Assembly (NCBI GenBank): GCA_028456385.1
Contig: JALNQF010000111.1
Coordinates: 87,077 to 151,076 of the forward strand
DNA length: 64,000 nt
Source of the DNA: Ophiosphaerella korrae
Lineage: Eukaryota; Ascomycota; Dothideomycetes; Pleosporales; Phaeosphaeriaceae
Direction: 5' to 3'
Part shown: positions 43,362 through 54,996 of the stretch, piece by piece
Layout: each line of letters opens with the position of its first letter
Numbering within the stretch: the stretch's first letter is position 1
Notes under the pieces: generated by a model
The model's database searches: none
The model's input: only the letters and a program-made list of their open reading frames with translations
Told to the model about the DNA's origin: nothing
Position numbers and translations under genes: made by a program

Positions 43362-44545
43362 ACAATACAATGAACCACGACATAGCTATAGCCGCCGCTC
43401 CAAAACCTAGGCCCCCTGCTACACATTACACACTTTGCCCGATCTAGTATAATTAGCTGTCTAATTAGCTGTCTTTCCCTCTGGTTACGGAATCCAGGTT
43501 CATGAACGTGGTATCCCGTTTACGGGCTAGAAGCGACAAATTGTTGACCGCTGGGCAATTGAGCCTGTTCTCAAGGTCCTATGGTCGTATGCGAAAGAGT
43601 GATGATTTTGAAATAATTATAACTGTAATCATTTTGTTGGTCAGCTATTTTGAGGTTCCTCGCTTTGCACGAGGCATCGTGGGTGGGAGTAGACATGAAG
43701 TTCCAGCTTTGTCCGTAGGAGCAACGGAGCTTCAAAATTTTGAAGATGCGCCAGGTTTTAAGAGTATTAGCCCCTAGAAGATAGAAGGCAATGAGAAAGT
43801 TTCGATGACATTGAGGTTTTAGCGGCTCTAAAGGCAGATCTCGCCAATGACGAGCTGTCAAGGAAGCAACCAGACATACCCGAGGCATTTCACGAATAGT
43901 GGAGTCTAACTAAACATGATGCGCAAGTTTTATACATAGGATTTTCCACTGTCCAAGATCGTAACCTTATTAGATAACGTGGGCTTGAAGGTCAGGTTTG
44001 TGCAATCGAGCAGGGACTTCGGCGCTGAGTGCGCTAAGCGGGATCAATAAGACCCGACACAAACCTAGATAGACACACGATCAACAAGGTCATCCCAACT
44101 AAGAAGATTCCATCCCATTAAATATCATCGTGAATCTGAGAAGCTCGACTGGTTTGATTGTGATTAGCGCTTTTCCTACGTTTCGCCTCTATTAATTTAT
44201 GGGATGGTTGATATAGGTAGTTTCAACCAAGATCCGAGCAACATATTTCAAAGTATCGTTACTAATAATACCCCAAATTACGGTTATAACCATTTCAAAA
44301 TTACCGCTCTTTTACATACAACCATAGGACCTTAAGAACTAGGTTAATTGCCTAGCGGTCAACAATTTGTCGCTTCTAGCCCGTAAACGGGATACTACGT
44401 TCGTGAACCTAGATTCTGTAACTAGAGGGAAAGACAGCTAATTAGACAGCTAATTATACTAGATCGGGCAAAGTGTGTAATATATAGTAGGGGGCCTAAG
44501 TCTTATAGCAGCGGCTATAGCTATAGAGTTTAGTTTATATAGTAG
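43362..44545. mobile_element. Element with about 265-bp inverted arms
   Basis: The left arm (43362-43629) and right arm (44277-44545) are reverse complements over about 265 bases, sharing blocks such as CGGGCTAGAAGCGACAAATT and a doubled AATTAGCTGTCT. The 650-bp centre contains no recognisable transposase. The right arm differs chiefly by CA/TG-to-TA changes. No clear target duplication was seen. It may be a non-autonomous TIR element or part of a longer palindromic repeat. Confidence 0.6.
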
Positions 44546-45891
44546 TTAGGATAAGATTTTTTTTTTTTTTAGCTAAAAGTAGCTAGTTTGCTAGTTCTAG
44601 TTTAGTGCTATTATAACCCTACTTAATCTATAGTTAGGTAAGCTACTACCTTAAATTAAGGGTCTATCGCTAGAACCTTATATTCGACTAACTAAAACTA
44701 TAGCGATCTTTACCCTAGGTACTCTAACCTAATATTAACTAAAGTAAAATACGTAAAGAGTATAACTATCTTAGTTTATAAAGGTTTAGAATATCCTAGA
44801 GAGTAGAGCTCTACTTACTACTACTAGCTATTATATAATTAGATTACTCTAGTACTACTTTTTACTATAGTAGTAGGGGCTATTTACTCTCTAGGATTCT
44901 ACACTTAAGATAATAAGAGTATTATAAACTATAGCTAGCTTAGCCTTCTTTTATTTTGCTCCTTTAGGCTTATTTCTTAAATTACTATACTAGTTTTTTG
45001 CTTAGGTAGTATATTTACGCTAACTTAGTTAAGTAGTATATAGAGTCTAGTAAGTGTATTTTTACTATAACTTTTTATAAAGTAAAAGAGTAGTAATATA
45101 AGATAAGTTATACTAACTAGAGTAAGATTTTATAAATTTAATAACTTTAAGTAGCGTACTATATTTAACTACTCTATTTATAAGTAGTAATATACTACTT
45201 TTTAACTATATTAGAGTTAATTTAATAACTATTAGTATATATTTAGTCTTATAAAACTTTATATTCCTTACCTTTAAATTTAAATTGTAGTACTAACTTA
45301 TAAGTAAGCTAAGTAAATAATACTACGTTATTTTGTAATACGTAGTAGATATTATAGTTACTAGCCTCTAAAGCTTATTCCTTAGCCTATTCTATAGTTA
45401 TAACTACTATTAATACTTATAACTATACTTCTACACTCTTTATAAGTACTAAGTATAATTACACGTATATATATAGTACTATCTACTATACTAGTCTATT
45501 AATAGATATAAGCTAGATAACTACTATCTATAAAGAGTATCTAGTAATATAGACTTCTACGCTTAACTACTCTAGTCTTTTACTTAATTATAGTATTAGC
45601 TTTAGTAGCTACTTAAGCTTATAGACAAGTTATACGTCTATATTTAGTAAATACTAGTATAGATTATAGGCTTTAATAAAGTTACTTATAACTATACCTA
45701 TATAGCTATTATATTTAGTATATATTTTAACTAGATATATATTTATATACGCTAGAATAAGCTTATACTTTTATCCTATAATAGTAAACGTAAGTTATAA
45801 TTATTATACTTAGGATCTAGTTAGTAGACCTATAATAACAAACCTTCTAAACCCTAATATAATATATACACTAATTATAACTAGTCTATAT
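44546..45891. repeat. RIP-saturated AT-rich DNA, origin unknown
   Basis: Almost all dinucleotides are TA/AT/AA/TT/AG/CT, with very few CA or TG. No frame could be matched. The same host sequence should resume at 52966, after the Gypsy insertion, because the TATAT target duplication flanks both sides. Confidence 0.6.
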
Positions 45892-46352
45892 TGTAATAGG
45901 TCTCCTGTCGTCGACTATAAGTACCTGTCTTAGAAGGGTTAGTAGATTATAAGGTAATAACAAAAGTTCGTATAAGGATCTGTAATAACTATAAACAATA
46001 GAAGATGTTTCGCAACTGTCTTGTATTAGCGTTCTATAGTTAAAGGATTAAATTGCTAATACTATCCTAACAATGCGCATTGCTACTAACTATATAGTAA
46101 TAATATCTTAGCAGCTTCGTTACTTTGTATTTACTAAGATCGCAAATTTACAAATTCGTTACATAATAGCTTTGTAGCTTCGTGTTTACTAAGATCGCAA
46201 ATTTACAAATCTATTACGTATCTATATTGTAGTTAGCTTCTTAATTAAACTTGTTGTCCTATAAGTTGTTACCCTACTTATCTTATACTTTGTTAGTAGC
46301 TAAGCGTAGACTAATTAGTTCTATCTTAGTTTCCCTTATTACTACTATAACA
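45892..46352 (-). repeat. 3' LTR of Gypsy copy 1
   Basis: 461 bp; contains a tandem doubling of a roughly 55-base unit with TTTACTAAGATCGCAAATTTAC (about 46125-46230). Ends ATAACA at 46352, the CA of the canonical TG...CA. Confidence 0.9.
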
Positions 46353-49300
46353 CTATCCCCTCTTCTACGCGGTCCTTTATTTCTCTATACTAGTACTAAG
46401 GTTATTAATCCTATTTCTTTGTTAATCCTTAGTTCTTTATTACTCTCTATACTATCTTAGTCCTATTATAATAAACTTCTCTTTGTAGCTCGTATTGCTT
46501 ATAATAGAGTTAAGATGTTCTTGTATCGTTGTTGTACTAAATTAGGTCTTACTTGTCTTATATCTTTAAAGGACAGTAAATACTATAACGAGTGTATTCT
46601 TGCTAATGTCTAGTATAAGTGTATTTCCTCTAGGGTTTTACTTATAGAGTGTAAGTGTTTAATTTCTATGTAGTCTCCTTCTACTAAGTTGTATAGGGCG
46701 AGCCGTTAATAGGGCTTAAGCGTAATTGTTGTTATAGCTTACTACTACTAAGGCTAAGCGCGAGTTAACTCTTTATAAGCTAGTAGAGCTTTATTCCTAT
46801 ATTAAGCGTCTTTAGAAGATAAAGGCTTATAATAACGCTAAGTCGTCTAAATAGTCTCGTGCCTTAGAGGCTAAATTAGATTTAGATAATGTAGTAGAGG
46901 TTGCTCTAGCTCCTATTGTATTAGGTGCTCCTATCACCTCTCTATCTAGCGATAGTATCATTAGTTTTCTTAACTCGCTACTAGGCGTTCTAGAGGGTTT
47001 TAACTTTAGAAGTCCTCTAGTTTCTTAGGGTAGTTAAGGTTATCCTCTAGTTCTTATATTTCTTCCTATAGTTGTCCTTTCTTATCTATACCTATCTATT
47101 TTACTAGATAGTAGTTCCTGCTGTTACAGAACTAATATACTAGGATTTCTTTAACTTCCTATTCTTCTTGTTCTCTATACGTATCTACTTCGTACACTAG
47201 TAGTTCTACGTTCTATAGTGCTATCTTAAGTAGTACTACGTAGAAGGTTAGGTATATCCTTATTTTGTTTAGTAGCTTTAGTTTAAATATAACTAGCGTA
47301 ACTTCTTTCTTAATTTTGTATAGTCCTATCTTAACGTAGTCTAGTTTTAGGCTTAGTCTCTTACTCTTAATATTTTTCTATATTAACTATACTTTTTCTC
47401 CCTCTCTAAATTAGAGTCCTTCTTTATACTTCTTATTATAGTACTTAGCTATGTAATTATATAGGAATTCTGCGTCCTATCTTAGTTAATCCTATATATT
47501 CTTAAGTCTATTAGCGAAGTTTTCTCCTCTTAGAGACTAAGATATCTAGTTTCTTAGTATCTAATATACATTAGGCTCTAATCTATAGTTTATAAAAAAG
47601 AGTAATACTCCTATTACTATATTCTTTGCGCTGTTGTATGCTAGTTGTGCTATAGGTAGTAGTTATACCTAGTTGTTTTAGTTGTAATTAAGGTAGTATC
47701 TTAGGTATTATTCTACTGTCTAATTTATGCGTTCTAATTATCCGTCTATCTGTAGGTAGTATGCTATTAACATTGTATATTTAATTCCTAATTACGCTGT
47801 TATTATTCCCTATAGTTTTAATATAAATCTTACGTCTCTATCTATAATAATCTTATCTAGTAGTCTATATTAGCTAATTATAGTTCTTAGAACCTAGTGT
47901 ACTATAACTTCTATTCTACTTTTCTCCTTATATAGTCTAAAGTATAAGTACTTTATAAGTTTATCTACTATTATTAGGATTCTATCGTATTTAACTCCTA
48001 ATATTAGGTCCTTAGACTTAGGTAGTTTTGTAATAAAGTCTATTATAATAATTCTCTATAGTTATTTTAGTATCTCTATTAGTTGTAGTATTCTATATAG
48101 TGCGTGTCTATTATATTTATTTCTATAGTACTTTGTATAGTCTTGTAGTACTTCTATTACTAGTTGTTTTACCTTTAGGATATAATAGTCCCTTAAGAGT
48201 CTATCTAGTATCTTGTTAATACCTTAGTATCTATATACTAGTAATTTGTAGAATTATCGTATAAATTCTCTTTAAATCTTTCTTAGAATGTATGTTCTTT
48301 TATAGGCTTTTGCAAGATTTTCTTTAATTTTAAGTTTTTTTATTTTTTTAAGGGCTTTTCTTGTTTCTTCTTAAATCTATTTGTCTAGCTCGCTACTCGT
48401 TCTTTCGAGTGTTGCAGCTATTTTAGGTGTGTTTAGAACTAAATATCTTTCTTTATTCTTGATTAGAACTATACTAGTAGCGCTTACTTCTTCTTGTAAG
48501 TCTAGTCTTCTACTAAGGGCGTCTGCGAATTAGTTGTCTTTCCCTTTTGTATGTATTATTTCTATATTAAATATTAATAGAAACTCCTACTATCTTATAT
48601 AGCGTTATAACAGTTCTTTGTTTATTATAAATCTTGTAAGGTTCTTATAGTCTATATAGACCTTTGTCTAATATTTTGCTCTTTGTAAATATACTCTCTA
48701 TTACTTAAATACTTTGTATATTACTAGTATCTCTTTGTCGTAGATTAGATAGTTAAGTTCTACTATCTTTATTTTCTTAGAAAAGTATTTAACTAAATAC
48801 TCCTTGTTAGTTTCTAGGTCTTCTTGTATTAGTACTATTCTATAGACTAAGTTAGACGCGTCTGTTTTTACTACTACTAGTAGGTCTAGGTTGTATATTC
48901 TAATAACTAGATTTTCTATAAACTTTCTTTTAATTTTCTTAAATACTTTATTATATTCTCTTATCTACTCGAATAGCGTATCTTTTTTTATAAGTCTTGT
49001 TATTAGTTCTATATCTTTAGACTATCTTACTATTAACTTTCTACAAAAGTTAGCTAGCCTATAAAATTATTGTACTTCTTTTAGGTTTTTAGGTGTTAGC
49101 TATTTGTTAATTAATCTAATCTTTTCTAGGTCAATCTTAATCTTTCCTAGTTTAATAATAAATCCTAGGAAGTCTGTTTCCTTTATATAGAATTCGTATT
49201 TTCTTATTTTAAGAAATAGTTTGTTTTCTACTAGTTTCTTTAATACTTTGTGTACGTATTGTACGTGTTCCTCCTCTATTTCTAAGAATATAAGGATGTC

Positions 49301-52300
49301 GTCTAAGTATATAAATGTAAATATATCTAAGTACTCTCTTAGTACTATATTAATCCTTTCTTAAAATGCTACTAGTGTATTTGTTAAGCTAAACAGTATA
49401 ACTAAGTATTTATATAGTCTATACTGTGTTCTAAAAGCTATCTTCTACTTATTACCCTCTTTAATTCTAATTTAGTAGTAGGCGTTTTAGATATCTAACT
49501 TTGTAAAGATCTTTGCTTTCTATAGTCTATCTTGTATTTTATCTATTTGTAGTAGTAGGTATTAGTTCTTATTTATAATTGCGTTAGTTTTCCTAAAATC
49601 TACGTAGGGTTTCTTGTTGTTCGTTCCTTTTTTATCTACAAATATAAGTCCGTGCGCTACTAAGGATTTAGATTCCCTTATCTATCTCTTTTTTATTATA
49701 TTCTAAATAAATATTTGTTTAATTTTAGACTCTTCTTCTATTTTTTAGTAGACTAGGCTCTATCTTACGTCTTTGCCTTCTACTAATTCTATTGCTAGGT
49801 CCTATAGTTAATATTTTAGAAGGTAATCTTTAGGTTCTATAAGTTGTTTTTCCTATTTTTTATACTCTTTAGGGAATTCTCCTTTATAAGTACTTATGTT
49901 AGCTTTTAACGTGTCTATTCTATAGTAGTTAATTTTTCTTATTCTCTAATTAATCTATAGGTTAGTTATTTATAACTATAGTATTCCTAGTATTATATCT
50001 TGTTTATTATTAATTGTCGTTATATCTATAACTATATTCTTAATTGTTATTTCTTCTAGTTTTAATATAGAGGGAACTATTTTAAATCTAATAGGTTCTT
50101 AGAATAGTTTTCCTTTAATCGTACTTAATTGTCGAGGATATTTCTTTGTTATATACCTTATTCTTTGTATTTCTACAAACTTCTTTAATATAAAGTTTCT
50201 TGTAGCTCTACTATTAATTATTAATTATACTTTTCTTTCTTAGTAAGTACCTATTTTTGTAATATATATACCTCCTACGCCTTCTAGCTGTTTTTACTTA
50301 GGCATCTTTACGAATTATCTATCTTTCTTAGGCTATAGGCCTACTTTAAGCTTGTATTTTTTATATTTTAGGTATTTGTTATATATACATTTATACTATA
50401 GTCCTCCTTAAACGTATTTTTTAGATAGTTTTAGACTAGGTCTTACTACTACGTATCTATCTTCTAGGATTATTTCCTATCCTTAGATGTCTTCTACTAG
50501 GATTACTCTTATGTAGTTATAGCCTCTTCTTTATATAGGCTATATATTGTTGTTTACTTTAGAATTTCTATATATAATATAATTCTTATCTAGGCATAAT
50601 ATCTATAATACTTTAAAATATACTAGATGTTTTAGATTTATTATTTTGTTATCTCCTTCTTAGTACTTGTCTTTTCTAGGTGTGTCTATTGTTAGGATAT
50701 AGTACACTACTAGTACTCTTAGTATATAGGCTTTGTTAATCTATTATATTTTTCTTATAAGGTACTACTATTCTTTTTGTGTAGGTATTCTCCCTACTAT
50801 AACTATGTATTACTTTATCTATTCTTAAAATAGTATAAACTTTATTTCCTTAGGATTACGTTCTTTCTAGTCTTTGTACGCTTCCTCTATACTTATAACT
50901 ATTAAGTATATTTAAACGAATCTCTATTCTTTGTTTTGTTCTTCTATATCTATCGTTGTATAGCTATTATAGCTATATATATCTAGCTAGGTATACTCTA
51001 TACCTCTTATACTAACTTGTCTCTTACTTTCTCGCAGTTCTTTAGAGAAAGCTGTAGTAGTCTCTTTATCTAGTGCTCGTTCTTTAGCCTAGATTAATAG
51101 GGTCTAGGGCTCTTCCCCTTCTAAATCTTCTATTAGTAGGTCTATTATATAGGCTATCTCTTCTAGCTATACTTTTATTCTACTTTCTTTTATTATAGCT
51201 ACTCTATATCTCTATTTCTATAGGAACTATACTACTCCTTATTTACTAGAAAGATATATGTAGTAGTTGTCGTTATAATAAAAGGTCTAATAAAGTATTG
51301 TATGTTATGCTTCTTTACTCTTTACTACCTTCTTCTAAGGTTTAGCTTATACTTTTAGTGCTTCTTTCTTGTTCTTAGTTGTTTTTAACTAAGTTTCCTT
51401 ATCTTTTCTTAGGTCCTTACTTCTATAGTCTTTTGCGAAGTGTCCTAGTTTCTTATATTTATAGTATACTATATCTCTTTTCTTTTGTAATTAGTAGTCT
51501 TTCGCATAGTAGCCTTTCTTACTATAGTTAAAGTACGTAAAGTCTTTATTCTTCTTCCTCTTCCTATCCTTGTTAGCGTCGAGGATTATAGGGTCTCCCT
51601 TATCCTAATTCTAGGTATAACCTCTATACTTATTCTTCTTCTATTCTCGAAGATCGTTATTAATTTGTATTACCTATTATTTTAGGGCTTCTAGCGTTTA
51701 GGGTTTTTCTATATAAATTATTTTATATTAGATTTTTAAGTTTAGTCCTTATTTAAATTATAATATTAAGGCTAACTTATTCTACTCTGTGTTTTGCGAT
51801 AGTTATTTAAACTATAATACGTATTCTAGAATACTCTAGCTTTGTGTAAGCTTTTCTAGCTATTCTTTAGCTTATTAGGTAACGTCTATGTCTCTAAATA
51901 CTACTCTTATTTGTCTAGTAAAGTATTTGTAACTTCTAAAGATAGCTCTTATTTTATCTTTTTAGGTTATTAGAGCGTGTATCGTGTAATCTATCTAGTA
52001 GGGTTTAAACTATCTTATTACATTTTCTTTAAAATATATTCTAATATATATTACTTTCTTTTCTTCTATGTCAAAGTGTAGTGCTTATACGTCTATCTAG
52101 AGTTGTACTAAGGCTATAAAAGGTCTTAGTTTTTCCCTTATCTTATTAAACTTCTTAAGGATAGGTATCTTAGGTAGTTTCTTTATTGCACTTATTTCTA
52201 GTTGTTAGGTAATTAATTCTATCTAGTTCTAGCCTTTAATAATTACTTTAATCTATACCTTATTTTATTTTACGTGATCCTACAATTCTTTATTCTACGT

Positions 52301-52499
52301 TTCTAAGGTATTAATTACTATCTTTATATCTTCTTTATCTAAGATTAAGTTGTTAATTTAGTCCTTAATTGTTTTCTATATAGTGCTGTTAGACTTATAA
52401 CTACTCTTAGGAGCTTTACTTGTTAAGCTTTCTACTATCGTGTTAGCTAGACTATACGCTACTTACGCTTTACTTCTCGCAATAACTAAATTAGCAAGG

Positions 52500-52960
52500 T
52501 GTAATAGGTCTCCTATCGTTAACTATAGGTACCTATCTTAGAAGGGTTAGTAGATTATAAAGTAATAACAAAAGTTTGTGTAGGAATCTATAATAACTAT
52601 AAACAATAGAAGATGTTTTGTAACTGTCTTGTATTAGCGTTCTATAGTTAAAGGATTAAATTGCTAATACTATCCTAATAATACGCATTGCTACTAACTA
52701 TATAGTAATAATATCTTAGCAGCTTCGTTACTTCGTATTTACTAAGATCGCGAATTTACGAATTTGTTACATAATAGCTTTGTGGCTTCGTGTTTACTAA
52801 GATTACGAATTTACGAATCTATTACGTATCTATATTGTAGTTAGCTTCCTAATTAAACTTGTTATCTTATAGGTTGTTACCCTGCTTATCTTATGCTTTG
52901 TTAGTAGCTAAGCGTAGACTAATTAGTTCTATCTTAGTTTTCCTTGTTACTGCTGTAATA
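52500..52960 (-). repeat. 5' LTR of Gypsy copy 1
   Basis: 461 bp, same length as its partner; differs mainly by transitions, and its last dinucleotide is TA where the partner has CA. Confidence 0.9.
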
Positions 52961-53246
52961 TATATACTATAGTTAATAGTGTTACTATATTTTCTATAAA
53001 TATCTATTTATTACTAATAGAACCTTATATAATTAATAATTATAGAAATATTATTTTAAGAAAGAGCTTAGGCCCTAATATTATAATAATTACGTTGTCT
53101 AAGCTATATAGCGTTTAGAAGTATTTTTATAACTTAATTCTATAGTTAGTAAATTATAATAATTTTAATAAGCCTACGCTATAGAAGTAAGTCTTACTTA
53201 TAGCTAATTATTATTTAAAGTTAAACTAATAGTTTTTAGTATATAC
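52961..53246. repeat. RIP-saturated AT-rich DNA continuing the Gypsy host sequence
   Basis: Begins with the TATAT target duplication; no coding match seen. Confidence 0.5.
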
Positions 53247-53795
53247 TATTATTAGATTTAAAGGAGGTTATAGTAATTTAATAAAAAGGCTTTTTCGTAA
53301 CAGCTATATAAGGGCCTTGTTTAAGAGGGATACTAAGGCTTTTAGAAAAGCCCTTTTTTAGTTAGTTACCTATAACTTAAAAGTAATAAGTATAAACTAA
53401 GTAGATTCCTTCTTCTATCTCTAGCCCTACGCTCTATTTATATATCTACGATGCGGCGGTCTTAGCTAGGTCTCTTAAGACGGCAGCGAGCTAGATCCTT
53501 AATACCCCTTCTATTAAGGTGCTAGTTTCTTTATTATATTAGTTGTACTAACGTAGTCTATCTCCTTATATGTAAGATTCTTTGTTCAATTCCTTTGTTC
53601 GTAAAGGTTAAGGCTGCGATCCTTTTAGCTATAGCGGGGTTAGTAGCTTAGCGATTGTTACGCCCGTGCGCTAAGCTAATTAGATTGCAGCACTAGCTTA
53701 AGCGAGCTAATTAACAGATTCTAGGTACACCTAGAATCTATTGCGCCTCTCTACGTATATACTATTAAGTATCTAATTATGTAACTTATCTAACA
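53247..53795 (-). repeat. Copia-type LTR, copy a (with about 100-bp insertion)
   Basis: On the minus strand it begins TGTTAGATAAGTTAC at 53795 and ends near CTAATAATA at 53247, matching copies b and c throughout. A GC-richer stretch at about 53655-53750 is absent from copy b, so it is an insertion there or a deletion in b. This copy is less TA-saturated than the others around 53440-53640. Confidence 0.55.
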
Positions 53796-54012
53796 ACTAT
53801 AATAGCTAGTACTACGTAAATAATTATCTAATTTACTTAGTTATCTTCTTATATAATTACTACTCTATTATAGTTATACTACTTAAAATCTAAAATCTAG
53901 ATCTAAACTAGGTAATATATATATTTAATAAGTATTGTATCTTCGATCTACTAATTACTTTTTAAAGTGTAGAAAATTTCTTCTTAAGTACTACTAGCGT
54001 AACTCTTACACC

Positions 54013-54527
54013 TATTATTAGATTTAAAAGAAGTTATAGTAGTTTTATAAAAAGGCTTTTTTATAATAGCTATATAAGAGCTTTACTAGAGAGAGATACT
54101 AAGGCTTTTAGAAAAGCCCTTTTTTAGTTAGTTACTTATAACTTAAAAGTAATAAGTATAAACTAAGTAAGTAAAGCGTTAATTAATTCTATCTCTAGCT
54201 CTATACATTATCTATATATCTACAATATAGTAGTCTTAGCTAGGTCTCTTAAGATAGTAGTAAGCTAGGTCCTTAATACTCTTTCTATTAAAGTACTAGT
54301 TTCTTTATTATATTAGTTATACTAACCTAGTCTTTCTCCTTATATATAAGATCCTTTATTTAATTCCTTTATTTATAAAAGTTAAGGCTATAGTCTTTTT
54401 AGCTATAGTAAGGTTAGTAGCTTCGTAATTAGTGTATATACTATTACGTATCTAATCGCGTATCTAATTGTATATATAATCGTGTATCTAATCGCGTATT
54501 ATATCTAATTGTGTAGCTTATCTAATA
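54013..54527 (-). repeat. Copia-type LTR, copy b (3' LTR of the RNase H remnant)
   Basis: Minus-strand LTR starting TATTAGATAAGCTAC at 54527 (TG changed to TA) and ending near 54013. It directly follows the Copia RNase H remnant in the same orientation, as a 3' LTR should. Includes irregular repeats of ATCTAATCGCGT at 54445-54510. Confidence 0.6.
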
Positions 54528-54996
54528 TACTTCTTTAGGTTAGTAACTTGTTAGTAAGCTAGATATTTATAAGTTAAGTATAAGATTATTAAAGTAGTCT
54601 TAGATTTTATTAAGAGGCACTTTATATATTATTTAGTATTCTATTACTTCTATTAGTCTAAGCTAATTTAAGAAGCTTTTTTATTTATTTACTAGTAAGA
54701 CTTTTATAAAGCTATCTACTATTATCTCTATTAATAGAGTATATTCTACTTTAATTTAGCTAGTAGAGACCTCTTGTCTTAGCTAATAATTATAGATATT
54801 AACGTGCTAAAGCTTAGTTTATAGCTTAGCTAGTTCTTTAGTAATAAGCTAGATTGTTTAAGTATTGTTATACTAGATTATAATATAGTTTATAGGGAGC
54901 TTAACGTATAGTTTATTAAGAAGTTTTAATATAAAGATTACTTCTTTTACTACTTATAATAAAGCTAGTAACTTAGCTTTAGTTATAAAAGTAGTA
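54528..54996 (-). mobile_element. Ty1/Copia RNase H remnant
   Basis: The minus-strand frame, through several stops, follows the Copia RNase H order: a KAKLLALL stretch for KAELxALS, KEVIFILKLLNKL for KElxWlxxLLeel, then YNNTxTI (DNxxAI), HVNIYNYWLRQEV (HIDIrYHfiREkV) and YTLLIEIIVDSFIKVLLVNK (vpTxxqlADilTKpL). This names the superfamily with good confidence. It is cut at 54996 by the start of a Gypsy LTR, so RT and integrase are missing. Confidence 0.7.

Larger units (their letters stand above)
45892..52960 (-). mobile_element. Full-length Gypsy retrotransposon, copy 1 (7069 bp)
   Basis: Two direct LTRs of 461 bp (45892-46352 and 52500-52960), each starting TGTAATAGG, and the 5-bp duplication TATAT on both outer sides (45887-45891, 52961-52965). 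The minus strand carries the coding order: gag with two zinc-knuckle relics near 51430-51540 (YYKYKKLGHFAKDY, every Cys now Tyr), reverse transcriptase with FTFIYLDDILIF at about 49320-49285, and integrase with IIIDFITKLPKS near 48040. Frames are broken by many TAA/TAG. So the 5' LTR is the right one. No functional protein is possible. Confidence 0.9.

Noticed and set aside
46251..46460. A 69-codon plus-strand frame with hydrophobic Leu-rich residues.
   Set aside because: It spans the LTR end of Gypsy copy 1 and lies opposite to the element's coding strand; TA-rich DNA gives such Leu/Ile/Ser frames by chance.
53656..53795. A 140-bp sequence starting TGTTACGCCC and ending TCTAACA that looked like a short solo LTR.
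   Set aside because: Comparison with the copies at 54013 and 56480 shows that the right part is the start of a larger Copia LTR on the other strand, and the flanking 5-mers (GCGAT, ACTAT) do not match.
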